From Leucaena leucocephala (lineage: Eukaryota; Streptophyta; Magnoliopsida; Fabales; Fabaceae): 64,000 bases of DNA. Each line of letters begins with the position of its first letter. Within the stretch, counting starts at the first letter, position 1. The position numbers and the translations under genes are program-made. Positions 1 through 10,664 of this stretch are shown here, in pieces. Where the stretch lies: contig CM073545.1 in the NCBI GenBank assembly GCA_037074615.1, positions 19,300,001 to 19,364,000 on the forward strand, written 5' to 3'. Under the pieces are notes generated by a model, which was given only the letters and a program-made list of their open reading frames with translations, was not told the DNA's origin and did no database searches.

Positions 1-773
1 TACTCTCAATACTCAAGTTCATACTTGAGAGTTTAATTGTTTCGCTTCATAGAAACAATGACAGAAACAGCTAACGACAATCTTTAATCATTGCTAATTC
101 GATGCATATTTTGGTTAGATACAATCGATTACTAGCAAGAACAAATAGCTTACAATTCTTGTCTTTTATTTGTTTAAAAATACTCATTTGGACGTGTGCA
201 TGGACATATCATTTATCTTTGTTTAGTAATCACTCATGGCGACAGGATTAAGTAACAGGCACTCAAGGCCGCCAATAAAAGTAAACATTATTTAATACTA
301 TTCCTTAAATAAAGTTAAGGATCTGAAACTCGTAAATGAATAAAAATCACTAGATCTGAAATGTTATTGCTGATTTCATTCTCTAAACAATAATATATAG
401 CTACACATTGTCAGCAATATGCAATAATAATGCATGTGAAATTGTATTCCAAGGCCATAACCATTAATTATTAATTATTAATTATACAGCCAAAATGACT
501 TCCGGCCATTTGGTTTGTGTGCAATGCATGTAACTGAATAGTAGGAAGTGATCAAATCAAATATTCTGATTAAAAAAGATTATATATATATATTACTTGA
601 GGCTTTATGACCTAAAATTATGATGGAAATATTGTTCCAAACATATAAATGTTTATACAAGAGTTTAATCGTATAAACATTCTATAAACAAATGAATATA
701 AAATAGTAAGATGTAGACTCAAAACTGTGGTGGCAATAATGCATATATATGTAGGCTTGCATTTGAAAGATAA
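1..773. other. Intergenic DNA, 3' flank of the MLO-like gene
   Basis: AT-rich sequence downstream of the MLO-like stop codon, probably containing its 3' UTR. It has short AT tandem stretches such as the repeated taattatt motif near 465-485 and a TA run near 583-593. I see no coding region, RNA gene or clear element. Confidence 0.6.
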
Positions 774-3700
774 TTAATTAGGCGGCTGAGCGGGAAAGGG
801 CATTCGTTTATCAAAGGAGAAGTCTTTGGCAGGTGCAATATCAATCTCATGTTGCGTCACATTCATGGAGGAAGTCGCCGGAGTTTCAGGTTGACGACGA
901 CGACGTTGAGGCTCCATTTCCAGCTGCTGCTGCTTCATGTAATGCGGTGGAGATGCAGAATATTCAGCTTCCACGCTTGATCTCCTGGGAGACGTGTGCA
1001 CGCTAACGCTATCCACTTCATTACGGTAGTGTCGTAAGAGAGACACCGGAGACATAGACGGCGACGGCGTCTCTGACGACCCCGTGCCCACTGAACCACG
1101 CCTCCTCTTAACCTCCTTCCTGGCTTTCTGGTGCCATTTCCTGAGCGCCGCCACTACTCTCTCGTTAAATATAGTTGCCTTCATGCTCGAACCCATCTGC
1201 ATGCATGCATGCATGCGTTCAATCATTATAATTCTGAATTTTGATTATCTTGAAATTTCTGAGACTGATCCCGAAGTGTATATATACCTGCGTTACGAGA
1301 GCATAGAGGGGAAGAGTGACGTAGCTGCAGAGGATTTGAACGAACACCCTAAACATATATACATCACCAATATTAACAATATGTGTGCGCCGTAAATTAA
1401 TTAAGTTGGATGTAATGAAAGTGAGGGGCGTTTGTACCCCATTGTGATTCCGATGATCACGTCTTCCTTTTGTGAATGAAAACAAGATTTCACCCCGAAT
1501 TGTAACTGATGACAACAACATTGAAAGCATCAAATTAACTTGATCATCATCATATAATAAGAGCAATGATAGATAAAGTGAAAAGGGTAAGTAATTTTAC
1601 CGAACTCCACGAAAAGAAAGCAAGCTGGAAAGCATTCTGTTTAGGACACAAGGGGAAATATTATCAATTAGAGAAATAGGATCATGTTGATTTGGGGGGT
1701 TGGAAAGAGGACGGGGGGGGGGGGGGAAGTAAGATCAGAGAAGTACCTGAAAGAGGACAAAATGGATAAGGTAAAGAAGGAGGCGAGGTCGGTTGAACCA
1801 GAAGAGATCATCCCCTGGTTCGACAAGTGGAACTCCCTTCACTACGTCTCCTCTTTCTTCAATCTTAAGTCCCATTTCCGTTATTATCACTTGAAGCTTC
1901 GTTCCCACCAATAATATTATCTACAACATTCATAATTATTCATATAATTATTCATTAATTTTCATAATCTTTCCTCGTTCAATATAATTTTCTTCCACTC
2001 GCAATCACTTACCACCAAAGGGATAAATGGAAACCATAGATGAGCGTACCATCCTGTTCATGTTTGGCATTATATTAGTACTACTCATATCCAATTAAAC
2101 AAAGTTAAAATGTCTGTAATAGTAGTTACTTAATTACCATGAGTGTTGGAAAGGAGGAACAACACGGCAAAGGCCCAGATCGGAGGACTAAAAATTAGAA
2201 ATATGGGTCATCATGTTAGTTAGGAGGTTGCTGATCTCGTCAAATTATCACTAATGAATGACATTGGCTAGCTATAATAAATAGGACGTCTTGAATATAC
2301 CGGCGAAGAAATTGAGGACAAACCTGATTCCTACGACGACTTTGAAGTCTTCTTCTAAAGACCTCTTTATGTATTTCCGAAAATCGAAACTCTCTTGACT
2401 CTGAGGCGATAGATGTGCCTGCATATTTAGTGAATTCAATGTATGTTAGTTAGTTAGTAGTTTAATAATGTAGAATTTAAACTGAAGGGGTATATATGGG
2501 GTTAATTAGCTGGAGAAGAATTACGCACCATCATAAAACCATGTCTCAGGGTTAAGTAATCCACTTTAGGAACTGACCTCACGAACTGTCTGAAGAAACA
2601 AACCTGCGCATCAGAATTAAGCAGCTGTTTAATTAATATCGGGAGAAATTGAAAAAAGAAATAGAAGCAACGCAAATAAAAAAATGAAAGTGGTAATCAT
2701 GTGTGAACAAGCAAGTAATTCATTTTTTAACTAGTAAAACCTTCAAGACACCAACACTGGACGATAGGAGGATATATTATGGCCTTGTATGTTTGGCAAA
2801 TACTACACGCGGTGTTGACGCGGACCTTTGGAGATAATTCATAATTACGAGAATAGGCTTGAACCAGAGAGCACGTACAGCAGAATGCAGATTAGTCATA
2901 TTCAATAATAAAATGATGTGATAACGAAGGGAAATGTGTCCAGACGCATTAATTATACAGAAGGTCACTCCACGTCCACGTTGCCACTTTCCCGTTCTGG
3001 ACCGTTATTTTGCTCTCTTTAATTATTCGGATTGACTTATGGGAGGATCCCACCCACGCACGTACCTTCCTCTATTATTTATTTATTTGTCCTTTAACCT
3101 CATAATGGTATCTTATAGTACAAGCCAATATAATCACCATAACATAACTACTATTTGCGCAGCATCCATATTTTCCTTCCACTTCTTTCTGTCAAGTAAC
3201 TAATTGAACAGTGCTGGAGTGAGAGAGAGAGAGAGAGAGAGATAATTGATAAGTAACGTACGATCCAAATGAGGAGTGGGGTTTTAGTCCAAGAGCTCAA
3301 GTGCCTTCTTCCGAATGAGGTGTCCTTGGCAAATCTGAATCGCTCTGGATCTGTCCCATATATACATATTCAATTAATTAAACAGTGCATTCACATATAT
3401 AAATATTAATTTTTGATTCACATGCATGTTAAATGCAGACCCTAACCGTTTCTAAACTGGTACTCGAGTGTTCTTGTTTCTTCTTCCCATCGCCTCCACT
3501 TTCTCATCTATATATATACATACACAAACAATAAATTTGCAATTCAATCCACAGAATTGAAACAAAGTCAATCATTTGTATCAAGTTTTTTATTAACCTA
3601 GCTAGGTACGAACCTTGGCACGACCCAAAGCCAGAGTGAGAATGCAGGAAAGCACATGAAAACAAGCGAGCGCGAAGATAAATATGTGCAGCTGATGAAT

Positions 3701-4502
3701 CCCGTCTGACGACACAAACGCTACTTTCCCCTGCCACGTTCCATTAGTTAATTAAACAATAATATCACTGTATATAATTACATCCAAGGCTGGCTTCATT
3801 CATATATCTATATCACTTATCATCCTATATTTACAATTTCATACACACCTGTTCCGCACACTTGTCATCTCCTCCGGCTGCCAAAACACGACGGCTATTT
3901 TCACGATTGGAATCAGGTAACGCCGCCAATAATCTCCGGCCGGTGGTCTCAGTATCTTCAGCGGAATCTTGTTCCTCGTCTTCTTCGATGCTGCAGGGAT
4001 GCCACGTGTTTGCCACTTCTTCTGATATGCATATTCTTGTTATCAGACTCTCTGATATCGTCAGCAGCAACGATATGAACCCTAATAACATCAGCTCTGC
4101 ACCAACACTTATCCAAGTAAGCAGCGAATTTTACTCAGCAAATTAAAGTTACAAACAACAGAAACAGACCTGAATATATATATATATATATATATATATG
4201 TACGTATGTATGTATGTATGTATGTATGGTTCGAACCTGATTTGATCTTTTCCAATGACTCGTATAGAGCTTTCTTCTTCTTCTTCTTCAACCACTGCAG
4301 TATTATTCCAACGCGAGACGCTTTCAGTATAATTGTGAGTTGTTTATGAAATTGATTGTGGAGCTGTAATTTTATATACCTTTGCTAGGAGATGTATGAT
4401 GTGCTCAATGATTATGGATATTAACACTAAAACAAAACAAACAACGGCCACCGCCCACGTCGGCGTTTGCTCTAAGCTTCTTCCTCCGCTTCCTCCTGCC
4501 AT
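774..4502 (-). CDS. MLO: MLO-like seven-transmembrane protein, 15 exons
   Basis: Plasma-membrane MLO protein; the family binds calmodulin, and clade V members are powdery-mildew susceptibility factors. Exons (minus): 4502-4380, 4294-4237, 4096-3849, 3730-3614, 3507-3447, 3350-3262, 2603-2529, 2418-2324, 2187-2138, 2053-2013, 1920-1747, 1636-1601, 1505-1438, 1348-1288, 1196-774. All have GT..AG borders, phases close, and the product is 572 residues, normal for the family. Visible signatures: [17 protein letters not shown] at the N-terminus, [10 protein letters not shown] then [77 protein letters not shown], and [20 protein letters not shown]. The C-terminal tail has a basic amphipathic calmodulin-binding region ([20 protein letters not shown]) and ends with a D-F-S-F motif. 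That motif is typical of clade V (Arabidopsis MLO2/6/12); clade placement is inference. The ATG was chosen because it begins the family N-terminus. Confidence 0.95.
3221..3242. repeat. (GA)n microsatellite in an MLO intron
   Basis: Eleven GA repeats in the intron between MLO exons 6 and 7. Confidence 0.9.
4173..4228. repeat. Compound (AT)n-(GTAT)n microsatellite in MLO intron 2
   Basis: About 13 AT units run directly into roughly seven GTAT tetranucleotide units, ending nine bases before the donor of MLO exon 2. Likely length-variable. Confidence 0.9.
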
Positions 4503-4592
4503 AGTTCTCCTCCGTCTCCTTTATTGATTGCAGTGTTCAGCGATCAAATACACGAAAACAATACTGACATATAAGTGTGGGTGTGTCAGTAC

Positions 4593-4616
4593 ATATATAT
4601 ATATATATATATATAT
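4593..4616. repeat. (AT)12 microsatellite upstream of the MLO start codon
   Basis: Twelve AT units about 90 bases upstream of the MLO ATG (4502), within its proximal promoter or 5' leader. No unambiguous TATA box could be separated from this run. Confidence 0.85.
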
Positions 4617-7261
4617 GAGCAGATGCAGATCTATATATAAGAACGAGGAGAAGACAGATGCACCATATGGAAGTTTGAAGTATTAATTGACGATAATTAA
4701 TAAAAATATGACGTGTACGAAGATGCAAAATTTTTAAAGGTTGAATTATATGTTGTTAACTAAAGAATAATATGGCCAGAGAAACGTGAAAGATGTAATC
4801 AATAGACTAATTACTTGAAACGGCAATTATTTCCTCTGTATAATGCTATAAAATTTAGATAATGCGCTGAATATTGTATGGAACGATTTGACTTTGAGGG
4901 GGTAAATGCGAAGAAAAGTAAACTGGGCTATCAAAAGATTAATTAGTAATTAAATTAATGATTGTAAGGTGAAATTTTTTATTTGGCACCAGAAAAATTT
5001 TAGGTAAATTAGATCCAAGAGTTCACCAAGGTCATGATATATCTACACGATTAAAGAATATTTACAAAAATATTTATAGATCATCTACTAACAAGATTCT
5101 CATATCATCAGTAGCGAGATTTTAACTCATGATCTTGTGGATTGTGTCCTTACCAACTAGACCAACATTTATTAGCTATGTAAGTTAAATTTATTCAACA
5201 AAAAATTAATAAAAATATCCTTTAATTTGGAGTTTGAAATTTAAATCTTATGTTGGAAAAAGGCTCTGGCCCAACCATATGCCGAATGGCCAAGATAACT
5301 GATTGGAGTAATTAAGTTAAGAATGGATGTTAATCTGTAGAACAGTGTGATTGATGAAGAGTCAAGATGCATGTTATTTTGATCTCTCGAGTGAAATAAT
5401 GTTGATTAAGATATTTTTATTCAAGCCAAAATATTTGAATGAATGGAGGAAATGTGGCGAATACAAATGGTGGAAATGATAGGAACTAGGAAGATTCCCT
5501 GTAAATGTAAAACCATTATGGCACAAATAGGTGCTTTCTATTTAAGAGATGATATTTTAAAAAAATTAATATTAACTACTCTTCATATTCTAAATATAAG
5601 AGTTTAATAAGATCGTGTATATAAAAAATATTTTGTTATGAGAGATAAAACTTACTTCCATAACTTCTACACTTTAGAAAGATTAGTCTCTAACTATCGA
5701 CTAGAGAGTTTCAGCTAAACTATATTTTTCTAGGCACAAGGGAGCAGGTTGAAATTTCAGTGCCGCAATCTAACCACTTGCGAATTAAAAACTTACAACA
5801 GAAATGTACGGACTCGAGAATGTACACCTTGAATTTGAAGCGTTCAGATTGAGGGCGACGCCAAGTGAATAATTGTTGTGTATAAAATATGGGGGGAGCA
5901 AAGTAACGTAGGGGCGAACGCAATCACCTACCCTCATGTGTTTGACCCCATCCGTATGCGCCCGCGTAACTATGGATTTCACATCATCTGGCGCCGACTT
6001 CTCCTCTTTTGCGCTAAACATAAATTGATGTAGTATAAGCAAATGGTTGTTATACTGTTTCCTGACTTGTAAATGGTAAATGAAGACTCGTATTTTTGGA
6101 ATAATTCATGTTACACGTTTTCCTTTTCCTTTCTTGATATTTTTATACATTCACATTCTTGGCCTCGCCTATAACATGTCCTGTGCGAGGCAGGTAACCG
6201 ACCTTCTCTGGCACCCTCCATGCCACGCCCAGCCCGGGCCTTTCACATCATGCAACGAGGGGTGTGTCACGCAATTTTTGCACAGTCACCACGTGTCGGC
6301 ATTTAATTGGTCGAAGGTGGTACACTTTATTTGGACATTACCACTTGAAGTTAAGAGTCGTTGATGTGCCTCCTCCATATTTCCAAGAGAAAAGTTTTAA
6401 ATCATGAAGATGTCGATTTTGTTCGGTGGACATGAAGATGACGCCTTCTTAAAACAATATAAAATTCTCTCATCAATTTAAGCCACTTGTAGGTAGCTTA
6501 ATTATGGGTAAGAATGAGGTACGGTGTGAGTAAAAAATTATAATTCAGACTTTCTTAATTTATGTCACAATACTCACGCTTATTGATTAATCAATATAAA
6601 TTAGGCCATGGACCATCCCACCTGTTTTAACTATGGTAGTAAAATTTTATTTGATTATTGTTGAATAATCATAGATAAAATAATTTATAAAAAATTAATA
6701 ATTATAAAAAATATATCTTATATTTAAGACTAAGATAAATTTCTTAAATATTAAAGATAAGAGGAGTATATATGAATCATTAATTTTATTTTAACGTTTG
6801 AGTAGCATTATTGTTTATATATATATATATATATATGGATGAATAAAGGTAACTAAGGGCTTTCGCGGCCGGGGTCTACTTTTCTTTATTTTTTCCCCAT
6901 TTTTTTAAAAAAAGCAGATATTGTCCGGATGGAAACGGACGTTCACAAATGAATTCAGGGATGAAATTTCAAAGTTTAGAATAAATTATGGAGCAATTGA
7001 TAAGGAATTGAAGTGGGTGTCCTTGTTGCCAGCATGTTTGAAATTGAGATGCGGGGTGACATATTGTACTTTTCGTCCTTTTAAAAAAAAAATTACTTTT
7101 CGTCTGATTTCCAAAGAGAAGAAAGGCTCAACATGTCCATAGGCTTGAGGGTTCTATGTACAGACATACTCCGAAGTTTCAAGTCCACATATGCTCCTTT
7201 TTTTTAATTGCTAGACATGGGTTCTGATGGAACTGTACATGAAAATTGAAAGATAATTCAG
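4617..7261. other. Intergenic DNA upstream of MLO
   Basis: AT-rich and without a convincing gene; open frames at 5720-6042 and 6080-6364 lack family features. It contains a minus-strand SINE (4975-5170, listed separately) and an AT microsatellite at 6815-6836. A GC-richer island at about 6170-6310 carries a G-box/ABRE-like CACGTGTC near 6290. Confidence 0.5.
4975..5170 (-). mobile_element. tRNA-derived SINE, copy 1
   Basis: Read on the minus strand, the 5' end holds tRNA-like pol III promoter elements. The A-box-like stretch is tggtctagttggtaagg near 5150-5166, and the B-box-like stretch is gagttaaaatctcgc near 5114-5128. A body of about 100 bases follows with a tail (gtgaactcttggatctaattta) that also occurs in the SINE at 8.35 kb. 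That the two copies match in both the tRNA-like head and the tail supports one SINE family. Borders are approximate. Confidence 0.65.
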
Positions 7262-8035
7262 TAATTGGTATTTTGGATAAACTTTTAAAAACGGGCTTAT
7301 GAAAAAAAAATTAGATAACTTTTAAAAAAGGGCTTTTGGAGAAAAGTTTATAGAAAAAAATAATTCTGAATAAATAAGTGTTTAGATGATTATTACTATA
7401 ATAACTTTTATAATTAATAAATTACCAAAAGGGTATAAGATAAAAAAATATTAATTATCCATTGAAAATACTGTTCATATGACTGCTCACGGTCACTGTT
7501 TACCTTCCTCTTTCCTCTCCCCTCGCAAGCACACACAATCATCTTCTTCTTTCCTCTACTGACGACGACGAGCTCAGCGGGCATAGGGCGAGACAGCTGT
7601 GTTCCATGGTGAGACCAGCAACGTTTTCTTCCACGGCGAGACGAGATAGTTGCCAGCGACGTCTTCTTCTACGGTGACGACGAGCTCAGCGACGAAGGCA
7701 CAGGACGGCGACAGCGAGCCTCAGTGATAACGCTGAAGGCATAGAGAGGCGACAATGAAGAGAAGAAGACGGCGACCTGGAAGAGAAGAGGGAGAGAGGA
7801 GAGAGAGTGGATAAAAAATAAAAATAAAATAGTAATTGAGTAGTCCATAAGCTCTTTTACTATTCTATAAGCTACTCCCAGTAGCTTATCTAAATTGATA
7901 GTTTTAAACCATAGTTTAGTCTAAAAGCCCGTTTGAACAAATATGACTGTTTACTTTAAAATTGGCTCAAATTGAGATTTAGGCCATAAATCTTTTTAAA
8001 ACTAAGGTTTCTGACCCTTTCAAACACACACATAG
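7262..8035 (+). mobile_element. TIR-like non-autonomous element, copy 1
   Basis: The AT-rich ends contain repeated subterminal motifs (aaaagccc, ccaaaag, taagct). They match, in inverted orientation, the ends of the elements at 37.05-37.84 kb and 55.16-55.67 kb. The shared right-end block reads 'taagctactcccagtagcttat...tttaaaccatagttta...aaactaaggttt'. The interior (7500-7800) differs from the other copies: it is GC-rich with repeated gacgacgagctcagcg and cttcttc/tacgg motifs and a purine-rich GAGAGA tail. No transposase is visible. The superfamily is uncertain. Confidence 0.6.
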
Positions 8036-8353
8036 TATAATGTTTTATAAGTTATGAATAGTATGAAATGTTATAATGCTCAATATTATTTCATATGAGG
8101 AACCAACGTTGGAGTTAGAGTGTTGAACTAAGCAAAACTGGATTTTAAGCCATGCAAGGCACAATTTTTTGATTTGGTTTGACGATGGCTATCCTTACCC
8201 TCTCGTAACATTGAGTGTAAATAATTTTTATCTTTTGTAATAAATATATTTTTTAGCATTAGAATTTGTGTTATCTTTATGAGGATAAAATCCCTTACTA
8301 TTTCAACTAACAGCTTGTATTTAAGGGATGAAAGCTTTTATTATCATAAATTT
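8036..8353. other. Intergenic spacer between two repeats
   Basis: AT-rich sequence of about 320 bases between a TIR-like element and a SINE; no gene or other element recognised. Confidence 0.5.
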
Positions 8354-8560
8354 GTGTAGCCAATCAAAGTTAGTATAGATGATAAAGAACGAGTTTATAT
8401 CTCATAAAAACGCGAGTTCGATTCTCGCTACTGTTATGAGAGTTCATTTAATAAACGATCTCGTAAATTTTCTGTAAGTACTCTCTGAGTTTTAAGGCTA
8501 TACTTTAACCTTAGTGAGGGACCGGTATTAAATCTATTTAATTTTTTTTGTAAAAAAAAA
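8354..8560 (+). mobile_element. tRNA-derived SINE, copy 2
   Basis: The plus strand shows an A-box-like agttagtatagatgataaag (8367-8386) and a close B-box match, gcgagttcgattctcgc (8412-8428). A body follows that shares ctcgctactg..tatgaga with the 5.1 kb SINE. The tail ccttagtgaggg...taaatctattta is followed by a T-rich end and an A run. No functional tRNA is encoded: there is no cloverleaf and the sequence continues into the SINE body. Confidence 0.65.
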
Positions 8561-8879
8561 ATTTATGTAATGACTAGGCCATGGAGTTTTCAGTGTTCAC
8601 CAGGGGGTGGTTATTGGGAAGTCTAGCAGAAAATAATGGACCCAGTTTCAGCGAAGCCGTGGATCACAACAAACAAACTTCCGATAGTTGTCGTATGGGA
8701 TACTCTTTCCTACAAAATGCAAAAGAGGCGGCGCTGTTTGTCTCCTGCACGTACAACACAGCATTCTACTGTGCAGTAGAGAATTAGGGCGCCTAATAGA
8801 TGGGCCCAATTTGTTCGTGTCGCAAGGCTTGCGAGTTATCAATATCTTAGAATAAAATATCATCTAAAAAAAATTTTGT
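8561..8879. other. Intergenic spacer before the tandem array
   Basis: Short open frames on both strands at 8581-8863 have no recognisable family. Nothing else was seen. Confidence 0.4.
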
Positions 8880-9800
8880 TCTGTTTTTAGATGTGGGTGA
8901 GCCTAACTCTTTTCTAAAAATTTTTATATAAAAAAAAATCATAGAATAAGGCCAAAAAAAAAACATAGAATAAGTTATCAACCCATCATCCCTGATCCTT
9001 AACTTCAATTGACAAAAAAATAGACATGTGACATATTTGATCTCTGAAAAATATTATTTTATGTTGGTTCCAGTCGCAGCATATAGGGAGACATTCTAGC
9101 TTATGGTGCTTAGATTTACGCCCGAGGATAATAGACAATTTGTCCTGTTCGATATTGGTATCGCCTAGAAAGAAGAGAGACTTCGCCCTTTGATAATTTC
9201 TAAAAGTTTTTGTACTAAAAAAAATCATAGAATAAGTACATATCGTCTGTGGGTTCAACTAATGAAAGGGTGAGATATGCGACTATTTAGAGCGTGTTTG
9301 ATCCTTGGGAAGTACTATTTTGTTGTGGTTCTAGTCGCGACGCTTGGGGAGATATCATAACTCCTGGGTGCCTACGTTTATACCTAAAAGTAATAGAAAA
9401 CTTGCTCTGTCCGACATTACTATTATCTAGGAAGAAGGGAGACTTCACCCTGTCCTTAGATTGTGGGTGAGCTTAACCCCTTCTTAAAAATTTTTGTACA
9501 AAAAAAAAGTACCATAGAATAAGTACCTATCGTCCGTGGGTTCAACTAATGAAGGAGTGAGACATACGATTATTTAAAGCGTGTTTGATCCCTAGGGAGT
9601 ACCATTTTTTGTGATTCCAATCGCAGCGTTTGAAGAGGCATCCTAACTCTTAAGTACTTAAGTTTACGTATGAGGGTAATAGACGGCTCGCCCTACTTGA
9701 TATTGATATTCTTAAGAGTAAAGGAGACTTCGCCCTACCCTTGGATAGTGAGTAAACCTAATTCAATTCTAAAATTTTTTATACAAACAAAAATATCAGA
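8880..9800 (+). repeat. Tandem array of about 285 bp units (three full, one partial)
   Basis: Each unit contains the same ordered landmarks. These are catagaataagtacctatcgtc, gtgggttcaactaatgaa, agcgtgtttgatcc, the 'gttcc/agtcgc-gcgttt/gggga' block, ggtaatagac, gacttcgccct, gggtgagc/taa-cctaac, and a T-rich then A-rich end. Tail landmarks recur near 8937, 9228, 9513 and 9790, giving spacings of about 291, 285 and 277 bases. The first unit is present only as its tail. A diverged single copy lies at 62.95-63.2 kb. The A-rich ends suggest a SINE or similar retroposed repeat, but no clear pol III promoter was found. Confidence 0.75.
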
Positions 9801-10664
9801 ATAAATTTTTAGAATAAATTAAAAAAACAATTAAAAAACCGTTTGAATTCTTATTCTAAAAACTATATTTAAAGTAATGTAGTTGATATAAAACATGATT
9901 TACTTTATTTACATAATTACCATTTTCTCTAATTTTACGGAACAACAGGTAAAAAATAAAATAAGATGTTATGAATTTTTAATATTTCGGAACAATTTTT
10001 ATTTTTTTTTCAAAATACATAACCAAAAGCACATTTTTAAACAATTCTTTTTTAATTTTTTTTAAAAACTATCCTGACTTCTAAGAAGCAGACATCAAAC
10101 AGGCTCAAATATTTCAGAGTTGGTTTCATTTCCTATTTCCAAAGACAACTTATACGAAATCCTTTGATAATTTGTTTTAAGTAAAATATTGTCCAGAACA
10201 AAAAAATTAATTAAACGTAAATAGATATCAGCCATAATTTTGTTCAACAAATTTGTCCAATTTTAAAACTATAAGTTGGTTTGGATGTGATAATTCAACG
10301 ACAATGAGTGTCGGCAAAAGCTACGAATGGGAAAATTTTATGTACGGCCAAGCAGTACTATACCCTATCCATCGGTTGTCGTCTCGATCGGCACTCATTC
10401 ATTATGATGACAAAACGCCACCTTGATTGATGTCCAAGAAAAGCATAAAGCGAGCAGTACGGGCAGAGTCCATGCCCTGGTAATAGAGGTTAATCGGACT
10501 GAAATCCAAATTTAAAAAAGGGGGGAAAAACCTCCATACAAGGGAAACAAAGCAGCTTTCTCCATAAATAGCTGAATCGTACAATAAAATAAAGATCAAC
10601 CATCTCATCCATTTAACGCAAGTCTCGTCGGAATGTTCCAGAAGTCATGAAGGTTGCGAGACAG
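9801..10664. other. Intergenic DNA, 3' flank of PBG1
   Basis: AT-rich to about 10.3 kb, then less so near the PBG1 stop. The last few hundred bases probably include the PBG1 3' UTR. No gene recognised. Confidence 0.5.

Noticed and set aside
1684..1914. Plus-strand open frame with protein-like composition
   Set aside because: It is the antisense shadow of MLO exon 11 (1920-1747), whose minus-strand reading gives the conserved [15 protein letters not shown] and [10 protein letters not shown] motifs.
5720..6042. Two minus-strand frames near 5.9 kb
   Set aside because: Composition and lack of motifs fit chance frames; no splice-compatible neighbours.
8412..8428. tRNA-like B box, possible tRNA gene
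   Set aside because: No cloverleaf or anticodon arm can be formed around it and the sequence continues into a SINE body.
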